From NCBI GenBank assembly GCA_963555705.1, contig OY743171.1:25166852-25230851 (forward strand): a DNA stretch of 64,000 nucleotides, read 5' to 3'. The notes beneath the pieces were generated by a model, which saw only the letters and a program-made list of their open reading frames with translations, was not told where the DNA came from and made no database searches. The number at the start of each line of letters is the position of its first letter. Position 1 is the first letter of the stretch. A program made the translations under genes and the position numbers. Below, piece by piece: positions 10,359 through 22,010 of the stretch. The DNA is from Ligustrum vulgare (lineage: Eukaryota; Streptophyta; Magnoliopsida; Lamiales; Oleaceae).

Positions 10359-10640
10359 CACACAAGTCACCCAAGCTCTAGACCCCATCTACAGTTTTAC
10401 TTGGGACTGCATTGTTCCGAGAGGATCAATAATCCTAATGACGGAGATAGGGGAAGGACCCACTATTTCCAAGACCCCAATGGAATTCCTGATAGTGGAT
10501 AAAAGTTCAGCATATCATGGCTCCATTGGAAGGTCGGGCCTCACAACCTTGAGACTATTACCCACACAAAGTACTTATACATGAAATTCCCTACAAAAGA
10601 CGGGGTAGCAATAGTTCGAGGGAGCCAAACCGAATCCAAA
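10359..10640 (+). pseudogene. Tat-type protease remnant
   Basis: Reading frames here encode segments such as FTWDCIVPRGSIIL and EFLIVDKSSAYHGSIGRSGL, matching the segment after the protease active site in Tat/Ogre polyproteins. The frame stops after STYT. The active-site DTG-like motif is not visible; it probably lay upstream and was lost or displaced by the copia LTR fragment. Confidence 0.6.
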
Positions 10641-11059
10641 TCATGTTACACCAACGCAATCAGAAAGTTCCAAGATCGAACTAGCAATATGATTAGTGAT
10701 GTAACCATGACGACGTACCCCCCGATCCTGAAGAGCTGGGTCTTGAACCTATGATAGATGTGGACGTTACACTGATAGAAGAAGATTTAACGGATTTGGA
10801 TCCTAGGATGAGGGGAGCGGATTGCCACACCACACTTGCAACAACTAGAGTGCATCATTGTTAACCCATCTGATCCTATGAAGGAATTGTAAATTGGTCG
10901 AGGCTCCACCAGGGAATTTAAGGAGCAATTGAACAATTTTCGCTTGCAAAATTTAGACGTGTTTGCATGGAAGCATCATGACATGGTGGGAATAAACACA
11001 ATGGTGGCTTGTCATAAGCTTCAGATTGATCTAAACACCCCGGACGTAGGCAGAAAAGA

Positions 11060-11722
11060 AGGCCTATGAGTCCTGAAAAGTATGAAGTCTTGAAAGATGA
11101 GGTATTGAAGCTGTTGAAAAGTGACTTTCTCAAGGAATCCAGATATTCCAAGTGGATTTCTAACCAAGTATTGGTCCCCAAGCAAAGCGGAAAGCTCAGA
11201 GTGTGCATTGAATTTTCAAACCTAAATCAAGCATGCCCAAAGGACAGCTTTCCACTGCCTCAGATTGATCAACTGGTCAACTCTACCATAGGGCATGAAG
11301 TTTTGAGATTCATGGACACGCATTTGGGGTACAACCAAATCCCTATGCACTAATATGATAAGGAACAAACTTCCTTTATCACAGAAAGGGTTTCTATTAT
11401 TACTGAGCCATGCCCTTCGGATTAAAAAAATACTAGAGCAACTTATCAGAGGTTAGTGAACCGAATGTTCACAAAACAGCTCGGAAATACCATGGAGGTA
11501 TATGTGGATGATATGCCAGTAAAAAGCATTATAGCATCCAAACATGTTGAGCACTTATCCGAGACCTTCGACATATTGAGAGAGTATAAGATGAAGCTCA
11601 ACCCCCTCAAATGTGCCTTTGGAGTAGGGCCCAATAAATTCATAGGTTTCATGGTGAATTGTAGGGGTATTGAAGAACACCTAGATAAGATCAAGGCACT
11701 GTTTGACATGCAATCCCCTTAG
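11060..11722 (+). pseudogene. Tat-type reverse transcriptase remnant
   Basis: 11066-11353 gives about 95 residues of RT (ending with LGYNQIPMH), and 11456-11722 resumes with MEVYVDDMPVKS, the YVDD catalytic box, and LNPLKCAFGV. Between them a stop and frame changes interrupt the PFGLKN segment. The match in order and spacing to Tat RT is clear; the gene is dead. Confidence 0.8.
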
Positions 11723-11734
11723 AATCCCAAAGAG

Positions 11735-12238
11735 GTGCAAAGCTTGACGGGTGAAGTAGCGGCGTTAGGAAGGTTTATCTCCAAATCAATAGATAAGTGC
11801 TTACCATTTTTAAAGCCCTCAAAGGAGGAAAGAAGTTCAGCTAGATGTCGAAATGCAAGAGGCCTTTGCACAACTGAAAGACTTTTTAAGGCGGGCCCCG
11901 CTGTTGTCGAAACCAAAAGTCGAGGAGCTGTTGTTCCTTTATTTGGCGGTAACTAAGGAAGCAGTAAGTTCAGTTTTGATCAGAGAAGAAAATGGGAATG
12001 AACTGCATTATATTACATAAGCAAAGCCTTGTTGGATGCTAAAACACGCTATCTAGACATGGAAAAGCTCGTTTTGGCGTTAGTCATGACAACTCGTAAA
12101 CTTCGCCCCTATTTTCAGTCACATCCAATCCAGGTTCTCACCAACTTCCCAATGAAGCAGGTTCTACAGAAACTAGATGCATCGGATTGGCTAATGAAAT
12201 GGGCTGTGGAAATTAGACAGCCATGTGTAGAAAGCTAG
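11735..12238 (+). pseudogene. Tat-type RNase H remnant
   Basis: Segments in several frames match the connection and RNase H domains: a LFKAGP-like part near 11880, ALLDAKTRY near 12030, and DMEKLVLALVMTTRKLRPYFQ, then VLTNFPMKQVLQ and WAVEI. The element ends here; no second (archaeal-type) RNase H or integrase is seen. Confidence 0.68.
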
Positions 12239-13484
12239 GTGTGAAGAATTCATATTAAGTCATGTAAGTGTACTCTGATTATATATTTTATCTACATGAG
12301 TTTCTTACAATATTCATTGATTCATTCTATTAATTTGAAGGAATTTGTATGTTTCAATATTAGACATAAGAGATATATATATTCCTAAAAACTGCACCCA
12401 GGAGTAGAATAATATTTTTTGCACTATCAATGATATAAAAATAATGGTCTTACCTAGATTCAATTATCAAATTTCCAAATCTGAAGTCAATTAATTTTAA
12501 ATGTATATATAGTATAAGTAATGGTGATATTAGATTCATTTTCTATGAGACACATAAACATTATCAGCATGAGCCACCATGCACATTTTGTTCAATATAA
12601 AAATCATGGCAATACAACCATAATAATATTACAAAATGAACATCTTATGTAAAGTTATCTATTTAATCATTTGTATTTACAACCTTTTCCTTGAGATAAT
12701 TCAAGGGTGGTATGTTTTACTTATAAAATTTAATCTTCAACTTTCAACGTTTGTACGAACAGAATAAGAGAAATAAGATTTATCAAAGTACATATTTATT
12801 AACAGTTAGGTACTGTAGTGACTATTATAATCTAGTGTTTGTCACCGATCACATCTAATTAGCATTCAGGAAATAAACCTATTCATCTTGGGTGCATGCA
12901 ATATAAATATTTTACATATGAAGGAATTAAAAAATCTGAAGACATCAACTTCTATGAATGGTCCGAGAGACGCAATAAATGAATCGGAAATAGGCAGTCT
13001 CAGCTCCAGTTTCCCTTTCTTCGTGACTGGGACTGTACTTTTTGAATTGGATAGCCTTCACAGGCTAGAATAGGTAAATTGAATACTAGTTGGGCTTGTC
13101 CTCGGGAATATTAGGAGCTTTTGATCAATGAGTTCCTAACCTCGATGTTTCAAATTGTAACAGTTATCTGTGTCATGACCAACTCTGTCGGAATGAAACT
13201 CACACCTCGAGTTGTACCAAACATCATCAAATTATATACCTATAATTATTTATTATACATAAAAACTTATTCAATTATATCTCTATATATCTTTTTCTTG
13301 GTTTTTATTGTCTTTTTATATGAAATAGAAAAAGTAAAATATTGAATCAAAGAAAAGATGTAAATAAAATATATTACAGGTGATAATAATATCTAAAAGA
13401 TAACATAAGTCAAAATTTCTTCAACTATAAAATCAAACTAAATTAGTACCATGTGGGAAGGTTAGGAATTTTTCCATAAAATAT
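12239..13484. other. AT-rich DNA, no gene seen
   Basis: Short open stretches only, none with recognisable domains or biased composition. No repeat ends identified. Confidence 0.5.
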
Positions 13485-13643
13485 TGTTTGGTAACATTGT
13501 TTGGTTTATAAACTGGTTTATTTATGATTTTGAGATAGTGATTGAAAATTGGAAAGGAAAAATGTATGTGGTTAAAAAGTGGTTTGTAAAATTTTTTGGT
13601 TTATAAAGATGTTTATAAACCATTTTTCACACTTTATCGAACA
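13485..13643. repeat. MITE-like inverted-repeat element
   Basis: Begins TGTTTGGTAACATTGT and ends with ACACTTTATCGAACA, whose complement TGTTCGATAAAGTGT is a diverged inverted copy. The interior has repeated GGTTTATAAA words. The layout resembles Tourist-type MITEs, but no clear target duplication was found. Confidence 0.35.
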
Positions 13644-13904
13644 CATGCTAAGTTATTTGCATAAACTTCTGAAATTGCTTCTTTTAAAGAACAATCACTG
13701 GAAGTAGCATAGTGAAACGTTAGACATATTTTCTAGATAATAAAACCAAAATTTGACAAGTCAGTAAATTTAAAATAAGAATTTATTATAAAGGGAGAGA
13801 ATTGTACTCCGATCACAAGAAGTTTTGGAATAAAGCTCTGATGAGATCAAGACCCAATCACGCAATTTACGTGAGAGGCTTTCTTGTTTTTTCACTGTCA
13901 TTTT

Positions 13905-14607
13905 TGTTATAAAAAAATGTTGTTCAAATATAGATATCAAAGTATAAAGGTGAAAAAATGCAAAAATCGGATAGAAATGATGAGAACCGGTCCAAAAAGT
14001 GCAAAACCAGACCAAACAGATCAATTGGAACGAAGCAGATGGACAAAGTGGACCAGACCGGACTAATAGTCCGAAACCATGTGACCGCACGATACTTATA
14101 AGCGTGCGGTCGCGCTGTTGAAAAATTTGACCGTTGGACAAAATGTTCCAGTTTTTTGCATACACATTTTCATCAACATTTTGCACTCTTTCATGAAGAG
14201 TTGTGTGAACCATGAATTGGGGTGATATAATTCTATAAATAGATATAGAACTCATGGTTTTAAAATAAGATTATCACTTTTACATTGTGATTATCACCAT
14301 CAAATTCTTGTTCTTCGTACTTATAATCTTTTTCATTTGCTCTTCTTGTTCCCTATTTTCAAGTTTTCAATTGTGCTATTTGATACTTGGTTAGAAACTT
14401 GAAATTTGCTAAAGCAATTTTCTTGGAGGCCTTTAGCATTCTCTTTATGAGAGGACACAAATTTAGCTTTTAGGATAGCATTCTTTGCGATTCAAGTCTT
14501 TAATCTCTTCTTCTTATTTTCTATTATCTTCTTGATTCTTTGATTTCATTTTTATGTCTATAACAACAAAACAGATATTTCACTTCGAGAAAGGATTTTT
14601 CTCAACA
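13905..14607 (+). mobile_element. Copia 5' LTR
   Basis: 703 bp, TGTTATAAAA to TTCTCAACA. A TATA-like CTATAAATAG lies near 14233. The sequence right after it (ACCTAAAAGC) has no initiator-Met primer site such as TGGTATCAGAGC, which is unusual for plant copia; the site may have been deleted. Confidence 0.88.
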
Positions 14608-14627
14608 ACCTAAAAGCTAAATTTGAT

Positions 14628-15710
14628 GTGGCAACTGAAGGAGACACAATTATGGCTACAATCAAGTTGATGAATCAAGACTTGGTAGGGTTGGATCGCT
14701 TTGATGGTACAAACTTTACAAGGTGGCAAGACAAAATAAATTTCATATTAACGGCGCTGAAATTTTTTTACATTCTTGATCCTAATTTGGAAGATCTACC
14801 CGAACCCTCCGACAAAGACACGGAACAAGCAAATATTGATCGAAAGAAGCAAGAAAAAGGTGAACTTATATGTCGTGGTCACATTCTAAATGCGCTATCG
14901 GATTGTCTATATGACTTGTACACCAACACAAAATATGCAAAAGAGATATGGAATGCATTTGAAAACAAATACAAGGCAAAAGAGGAAGGTACTACTAAAT
15001 TCCTAATTACAAGGTATTTTTTATTTCAAATTTTTTGAAAATGTTCCTTTATTACCCTAAGTGCATGAATTGCAAGTGATTGTCAATAAACTTAAAGCGG
15101 TGAAGATAGAATTTCTAGAATCATTTCAAGTAGTAGCAATTATTGCAAATTGCCTTCTACTTGAAGATGATAGAGGAAGAAAATTCTTCACAACTCCGAA
15201 GACTTTTCAATGGAGCAAATTCAAAAACATCTCCGAATTCAGGAAGAGTCGAGGGTAAGAGATGAGATTGAAAATCCCCATGTTGGCACTTCTAAATCCA
15301 ATTCCTTGGAGAACAACAAAGTGACCAAAGTAAACAAGAGAAAGTTTACTAAGGACAACAACAACAAATTCAAAAAGCAGCCCAAGGGAGAATGCTTTGT
15401 GTGTGAAAAAATCGGTCACTTTACGAAAGATTGCCGACATAAAAAACAAAGCAAAATTGGAGGCAAGGTTAATTCCATTGACAAGGATGAAATTGTTGCA
15501 ACTATATGCAAGGTAAATTCTATCAAAGGAGAAATTTACGGATGGTGGTATGATACATGCGCCACCGTTCATGTTTGCTATGATAAATCTCTCTACAAGA
15601 TCTATCAAGAAATTGATAATGATCAACAAATTCAAATGAGGAATGAACATTGTTTGAAAGTCACGGGCAAAGGGAATGTTGATCTTCAATTCACACCGAA
15701 AAAGTTGTAA
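14628..15710 (+). pseudogene. Copia gag and start of protease
   Basis: The first frame (to 15038) carries a copia gag N-terminus with LDRFDGTNFTRWQDKINF; the first ATG in it is 14652. A frame break near 15040 separates a middle part (15061-15258). The last frame (15210-15710) has the zinc knuckle CFVCEKIGHFTKDC (C-x2-C-x4-H-x4-C intact) and the protease active site as WWYDTCATVHVC, with cysteine where most copia proteases have DTGA or DSGA. Confidence 0.82.
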
Positions 15711-16540
15711 TACTCACAAATGTCATACATGTGCCGGATGTGAATAGAAACCTTGTTAGTGGTGATTTGTTGGGAAAATCAGCCATAAAATGTATTTTTG
15801 AATCGGGAAAACTAGTATTGTCCGGCAATGGTTTCTTTGTTGGAAAATGCTATTCTACTAATGGAATAGTCAAATTGTGTACTATTGAAAATGCTATTAA
15901 CAAAAAAATTCTTCTTACTTTGTGTGTTCTTTAAATTTATGTCATGATAGATTATGGCACATTGGATAATCTACTTGGCATAGAATGATTAGAAATTACA
16001 TGCTATCTTGTAAATTTACAAAGAATGATAAATGTGAAATTTGAACTAAGTCAAAAATTATTAAAAAACCTTTTCAAAGTATAGAAAGATCATCCAACAT
16101 TCTTGATTTAGTACATACCGATATTTGTGAACTCAACAGTATATTAACTAGAGGTGGTAATAAATATTTCATCACTTTCATTGATAATTCTCTAGATTTT
16201 GTTATGTTTATCTGATGAAATATAAAAATGAGGCATTTCATATGTTTAAAGTATATAAAAGTGAAGTGGAAAATCAAAATGATAAAAGAATTAAAATCCT
16301 TAGAAGTGAGAGGTGGAGAATACTTTTCTAAAGAATTTGACATCTTTTATGAAGAGTATGGTATTATACATCGATATAGTAGACCTAGAACACCGGAACA
16401 AAATGGCCTAGCGGAAAGGAAAAATAGGACTTTGGTTGAGATGGTAAATGCTATGATAACAAGGTTTAAATTGCCTAATAATTTATGGGGGAGATGTCTT
16501 ACTTACCCCGTGTCACATAAATAATAGAACTCCTTCTAAG
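15711..16540 (+). pseudogene. Copia protease end and integrase remnant
   Basis: Fragments in shifting frames: a protease C-terminal part (15731-15934, starting VPDVNRNLVSG), a stop-containing zinc-binding part near 16030, the core segment LDLVHTDICEL near 16105 and NKYFITFIDN near 16160, then RPRTPEQNGLAERKNRTL at about 16380-16435, which holds the catalytic E region. Too broken to be functional. Confidence 0.75.
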
Positions 16541-17383
16541 AAACTTATAGTTTCACCTTATGAATTGTGGAAAGATAGAAAACCTAACATTGGATATTTT
16601 AAAGTGTAGGGGTGCTTGGCCTATTATAAAAACACCAATCTAGTAGGACAAAACTAGGACCAAGAGGGATCAAAAGTGCCTTTGTTGGATATGCTATAAA
16701 TAGTAAAGCATATAGGCTACTTGATCTAATATCCACTGTAATTATAGAATCACGAGATGTTGAATTTTTTGAGAATTCATTAAGCGTTGATGATATTCCT
16801 CAAAATTCAACGAATATTCGAAATGAATTTTTGGCTTCTAATAAATCACTAGAAACATCTTCTCATCATGTAATTGAGACTAGTGAACCTCGAAGAAGCA
16901 AGAGATCTCGTAAAGAGAAGGTGTTAGGACACGACGAGATTGGTTCTCAAAGAATTTACCTATACTTGGTTGAAGCAAGGAAGATGTAGTAAGAACAATT
17001 CCAAATATTCTTTAATTGATAGTGATACTAAAACATATAAAGAAGCAATGACTTCTAGAGATAGCACATTTTGAAAAGATGCTATCAATGATGAGATGGA
17101 TTCTATAATGTCCAACAATACTTGGAAGATTGTTGAATTACCACTGGATCAAAAGTCATTGGTTACAAGTGGGTATTTCAAAGGAAATATAATACCGATG
17201 GCTCAATCCAAACTTATAAAGCAAAATTAGTTGTTAAATGTTGTCGACAAAAAAAAAAAGGAATTGATTATTTTGACACTTATGCACCAGTAGCCAAAAT
17301 TACTACTGTTAGAATTTTATTTGTATTATCTTCTATATATGATTCATATGTGTATCAAATGGATGTTAAGACTGCATTTTTAA
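16541..17383 (+). pseudogene. Copia integrase C-terminus and RT N-terminus, decayed
   Basis: Pieces include a GFVGYA-like block near 16680, an Arg/Ser-rich linker near 16890, and the RT-start phrases equivalent to WKIV, KWVFQRKY and DTYAPVAKITTVR (about 17120-17310) in different frames. Order and spacing fit copia. Confidence 0.65.
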
Positions 17384-18481
17384 ATGGAGAAGTTAGATGA
17401 AGAAGTTTACATGGAACAACCGGAATGCTTTATTCTTCCGGGAAATGAAAATAAAGTTTGTAAACTCGTTAAATCATTATATGGTTTAAAACAAGCTCCT
17501 AAAAAATGGCATGAGAAATTTGATAATGTAATTATGTCTTTTGGTTTTTTACATAATATGGTAGATAAATGTTTATATATCAAAAATTGTGATAAACTTG
17601 TTATATTTGTATGTTTATATGTGGACGACGTGTTGATTATAAGTAATCACATGGATGGTATAAAAGAAACAAAGAAGTTTCTATCATCAACATTCCAAAT
17701 GAAAGATCTTTGTCAAGTAGATACCATATTGGGTATAAAAGTGATCAAGAGTGATTTGGGGTATACATTAACACAATCACATTATATTGAGAATATGATT
17801 GAAATGTTCAAACACTTGAACATTACAGAGGCAAATACTCCATTCGATTCAAGTATTAAACTCGTAAAGAATGTTGGAAGGGTTATTGAGAAACTCGAAT
17901 ATGCAAGTGCAATTGGGAGCCTAATGTATGTTGTTCAATGCACAAGACCGGACATTGCATTTGCCGTAAGTAAACTTAGTAGGTTTACTAGCAATCCAAT
18001 TGTTGATCATTGGAAAGCAATTGGAAGAGTTCTTGGTTATTTAAAGAGAACTAAAAACCTTAGGCTCCAATATTCCAAATTCCCAGCTATACTTGAAGGA
18101 TATACCAATGCGAATTGGATATCAAGTGCTGGTGAAAATAAATCAACCTCGGGATGGTTGTTTATACTTGGAGGAGGTGTTGTTTCTTGGAGATCAAAGA
18201 AACAAATAATGATTATGCATTCCACAATGAAATCTGAGTTTGTGGCATTAGTTGAAACTGGAAAAGAAGCAAAGTGGCTTAAAGATCTTCTTTATAAAGT
18301 ACCATTAGATACGAAGAATGAGTCTTCTATATCTATACTATGCGATAGTCAAGTTACTCTAGCAAGGGCTTATAACGAAGTCTACAATGGAAAGTTTAGG
18401 CATATGAGTCTTAGACATGATTACATAAAAAAAATTAATAAAGAATTGAATAATTTCACTTACTTATGTAAGATCAAGTAA
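17384..18481 (+). pseudogene. Copia reverse transcriptase and RNase H
   Basis: The longest surviving frame, 365 codons. RT motifs [21 protein letters not shown] and the catalytic box in [11 protein letters not shown] (about residues 77-87) are intact. RNase H follows: GYTNANW (the family normally has a D in GYSDADW-like motifs, here N), [11 protein letters not shown], and MKSEFVAL with the catalytic E. A stop after LCKIK ends the frame just short of the usual DPLTKPL end; that motif is found right after in another frame (near 18488). Confidence 0.85.
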
Positions 18482-19131
18482 AAATTTGACTGATCCATTC
18501 ACAAAACCACTTACCAAAGAGTTGATAAGACAAACATCGAGTAGGATGGGGCTTATGCTCCTATTATAAAATTCCCCAATAACGGCAACCCTACTTGTCA
18601 TTAAGAAATGAGTAATTCATGGGGGTTGAAAGGGTAACAAGAAGTCATTCGATAAGTGAAATTTTTCAGCACTTAGTATATAATTTAAAAAGCCTACCTA
18701 AGGAGGTAAGTGCTGGGTAACTGTTTTGGAGGGTTGAATAAAAATCTTAAAGAAATTCAGTACTTAATATATGTGCCTTTAAAAGTTACCAAGACACTGT
18801 AAGAATTTCTCCTGTATGAACTTAGAAGTGGTGCCGCTTCAAGGAAAGTTGGAGTTACATTCTGAAAAGTTCATGAATTCGGATAGGCGCAAGGCCTTTA
18901 ACACATCAAAGTAAATTTGTGTAGAACATATTAAGCAAGAATGTTCACGTGTGCGATGTCGTCGGTAATATCATAAGGGATAATTGGTTCAAAGCTAAGG
19001 CTACCTAAGATCTCGATATTACTTTGCAATGTTAGCACTAATATAAGGTTCAAATCGAAAGATATCTTATCTTATGCGTGGCATTGTTTATGATTCTAAG
19101 TTGAGTTTCTATATTTGAACAAGTGGGGAAT
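18482..19131 (+). other. Copia 3' non-coding region and polypurine tract
   Basis: Non-coding after DPFTKPL. The last bases before the 3' LTR (about 19120-19131) read ACAAGTGGGGAAT, the polypurine tract. Confidence 0.6.
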
Positions 19132-19838
19132 TGTTATAAAAAATGTTGTTCAAATATAGATATCAAAGTATAAAGGTGAAAAAATGCAAAAATAAGATTG
19201 AAATGATGAGAAACGGTCCAAAAATTGCAAAACCGGATCAAATAGACCAATTAGAACGAACCGGACGGACCAGGTGGACCAGACCAAATTAACAGTCCGG
19301 TTAGTAATAGAATCATGTGACCGCATGCTACTTATAAGCGCACGGTTGAAAATTTTGACCATTGGACAGAATGTTCTAGTTTTTTGCATACACCTTTTCT
19401 TCAAAATTTTGCACTCTTTCATGAAGAGTTGTGTGAACCACGAATTGGGGTGATGAAATTCTATAAATAGATATAGAATTCATGGTTTTCAAAATAAAGA
19501 TCATCACTTTTACATTGTGATTATCACCCTCAAATTCTTGTTCTTCATACTTAGAATCTTTTTCATTTGCTTTTTTTGTTCCATGTTTCCAAGTTTTCAA
19601 TTGTGTTATTTGATACTTGATTTAAGACTTGAAATCCGCTAAAGCAATTTGGTTGAAGACATTTTAGTATTCTCTTTATGAGAGTGCGTAAATTTAGCTT
19701 TTAGGATAGCATTATTTGCAATTCTAGTTTTTAGTCTCTTCTTCTTATATTCTATTATTTTCTTGATTCTTTGATTTCATTTTTGCTTCTACAACAATAA
19801 AGCGGATATTTCACTTCGAGAAATGAATTTTCTCAACA
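19132..19838 (+). mobile_element. Copia 3' LTR
   Basis: 707 bp, same ends as 13905-14607 but with many substitutions. The 5' LTR carries an extra stretch around a GTGCGGTCGCG near 14103 that is shorter here. Confidence 0.88.
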
Positions 19839-20457
19839 ATTTCTCACATCAAAATCAAGTATATAATTTAATGTTCCATGTATACGGGATGCTTCTGCCA
19901 GATCATTTATTTGAAATGAACCGGAGCATTAGATCTAATTACTAAAAGTTACCTAGACAGAAGAAAGAAGGAAAGCGGCTAAACAAAACTGATAAAATAT
20001 GCAGTCACAACACCATGAAAGTTCCAATACAAAGGGCCAACAAAATGGAAGCAGATTGAAGATACGAGCATTGTAATCAGTGAAAATAATCCATTGCTTA
20101 AACAAAATAAATTTCAACTTCCAAAGTGACCGGAAAGATTAATTCTTTCCCGAAACACGTGATGTAGGGATAAATCTCTCTATTTTTCCTCATGTATGAA
20201 CTGGTGGTACAATCTCATTCTATTTGAGCCATCTAAAAAGGAAAAAAAATATCATTCCAATTTGTGGCAAGTAATCTGAACATCCACGAGTATCAAATTG
20301 AAAAAGTGACAATGAGCACTCATTGTATTGTATAATTAGTTAATATAGTACAAGTATTTATTTTTTTAAATCTAATAATTCACCTCCATTTTATCCTTCT
20401 CAATATGTACCTATGTATTTATGGTTAAATATGTTATTACTACATCTTTTTATATAT
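19839..20457. other. AT-rich DNA, no gene seen
   Basis: No domain, splice pattern or repeat end recognised. Confidence 0.45.
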
Positions 20458-20853
20458 GCACCACATTTTAATTGCAAGATATGTTCATAACTTTTAATCA
20501 ATATTACAATTATGTCCCCCAATTTTTTTCATCGTATTCTTATTTTAATATTTTTATTAATTAATAAATCTCGTCTCTTCTACCGATTTCTGTCAAAAAA
20601 TTTATTAAGAGGGATCAAAAAAACTTATTTACCGCTTGCACACTTAATAAGTAAAAAAAATCAAAATTTTAATTGAATACATATTCATTGTTTTAAAGCA
20701 CAATAATAATAAAAAAATTGGACAAAAACCATCATGAAGGACAAAATTTGATAATTTTTGAAAATTTAATGATAAGAACTTGATGAAAAAAGAAGAACAT
20801 AAATGTAATAATTTATAAAGATCATGGACCAATAATGCAATTCAAATGTGGTG
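20458..20853. repeat. Inverted-repeat element, about 396 bp
   Basis: GCACCACATTTTAATTGCA at 20458-20476 is inverted as TGCAATTCAAATGTGGTG at 20836-20853 with one mismatch in 18. A further GTGGTGCAAATA just outside the right arm also matches the left arm start. The interior is AT-rich and non-coding. MITE-like; family and duplication not established. Confidence 0.4.
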
Positions 20854-21289
20854 TAGTTATAAAAAATTGTGGTGCAAATATAATTACCCTTTATTTATAC
20901 GATCTAGTTTGTGTTCCAAACCCTATTGTATTCCCTCTTATTCTTCTTCATTTGTATTCCCTGGAAGTCTCCGTTTGGCAAATATGTTTTTAAACATGTT
21001 TTTCCTACACAATTTCCCAAATCACTTTTTAACTCTATACATTTTCTCTTTCCATTTTTTAGACACACCTTTTAGCTAGAAGACATTAAAAAAATATGTT
21101 TTTAAACAAAAAACTCTTAACTAAAATATCATTTTCAATTCACATGAGCCCTCCTTTCATAATCTTGAATTATTAAAAACACACAAAGACGACGAATATT
21201 TAACATCTAAATCAATAACGGGATAAAAATTACACCAACCTTAGAAACATACCCCAATTCAACAAATTTAAACGCTATACCCAAAGATA
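20854..21289. other. AT-rich DNA, no gene seen
   Basis: Contains a GTTTGGCAAATATG-like phrase near 20973 that resembles one end of a Tourist-type MITE, but no matching second end was found. Confidence 0.4.
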
Positions 21290-22010
21290 TTGCCCGACCT
21301 TCGTCATATTTATTTCCTTCAAGATATTAAGGTCGGTATATCCCGGTCACATGAAGACCAGGAGCCTGGGAGCAAACGATGTTCTACGTTTATGTGTCTC
21401 ATCTTTGGGCCACCCTTTCGGGTCACGCAAAGAAGAAATATAACCCATAAGGAAACCTCCTAAAAAGGGGGGAAGTCAATTCTATTGATGATAGAACTCT
21501 ACTTAAAAGGTAAGTTCATAGAAAAAGGACTCCTTCTCCCATTAAACAAGGTTAATGGACTTTTCAACCTTGTAAATACAGTTCATTTGATCACATACTA
21601 TTCATTCATTATTCTTTACGTTTTTCAATTAAATATTCTCTCTCTACTTTTCTCCAGAATACTAAATCTCACACCGGAGGGGCGATGGGGAGAATCCTCC
21701 TCGCCTTTTTTGCAGGTCATCCAAGGCGAATCCATTAATCTTTTTCAGCAATCAAGTATCATCAGATCCTGCCAAGTCAAGGTTAGAATTTTTTACAGCA
21801 TCACATATGTTAGTTTAAATGTAAGATTATTGTCAATTATTCGCCATTCCTGTTCACTTTCGCAACTACGACTCTAGAAAAAAAAATTATTTATTTTCCC
21901 CCCTTTCAAAGAGTGCCAAATAAAATATATTGTTAAGTTCCAGATCCACCTCATCTAGTTCACGCCAATGACGCAGGAGAATTGGATCTCAAGGTTGCAA
22001 ACCATAAAAC
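21290..22010 (+). mobile_element. Tat-type Ty3/gypsy LTR fragment
   Basis: The stretch CACACCGGAGGGGCGATGGGG near 21670 followed by CCTCCTCGCCTTTTTTGCAGG, with TATTCTCTCTCTACTTTTCTCC before it, is the U3/R/U5 pattern of Tat/Ogre-group LTRs (recognised from memory). Upstream at 21300-21420 is a GGTCGGTATATCCCGGTC part. Ends are not defined; no primer site or TSD was found. Confidence 0.48.

Larger units (their letters stand above)
8925..12238 (+). mobile_element. Decayed Tat-type Ty3/gypsy element
   Basis: Remnant carrying, in order, a gag-like stretch (8925-10082, weak), protease (10359-10640), RT (11000-11722) and RNase H (about 11735-12238), all on the plus strand with many stops and frame changes. 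The protease phrase EFLIVDKSSAYHGSIGR and the RT phrase NQACPKDSFPLPQIDQLV are typical of the Tat/Ogre group. Integrase and LTRs are not seen. A Cassandra TRIM (9090-9794) and a copia LTR fragment (10083-10358) lie inside it. Confidence 0.75.
13905..19838 (+). mobile_element. Complete but decayed Ty1/copia retrotransposon
   Basis: 5934 bp with LTRs at 13905-14607 and 19132-19838. Order is gag, protease, integrase, RT, RNase H, which is the copia order. Stops and frameshifts break every domain except the RT/RNase H stretch. The flanks ATTTT (13900-13904) and ATTTC (19839-19843) match at four of five positions and may be a decayed target duplication. LTR divergence is visible throughout, so the copy is old. 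Confidence 0.9.

Noticed and set aside
13770..14255. 161-codon minus-strand frame
   Set aside because: Lies across the copia 5' LTR boundary; the similar frame in the 3' LTR (19150-19422) is a mirror of LTR sequence, not a gene.
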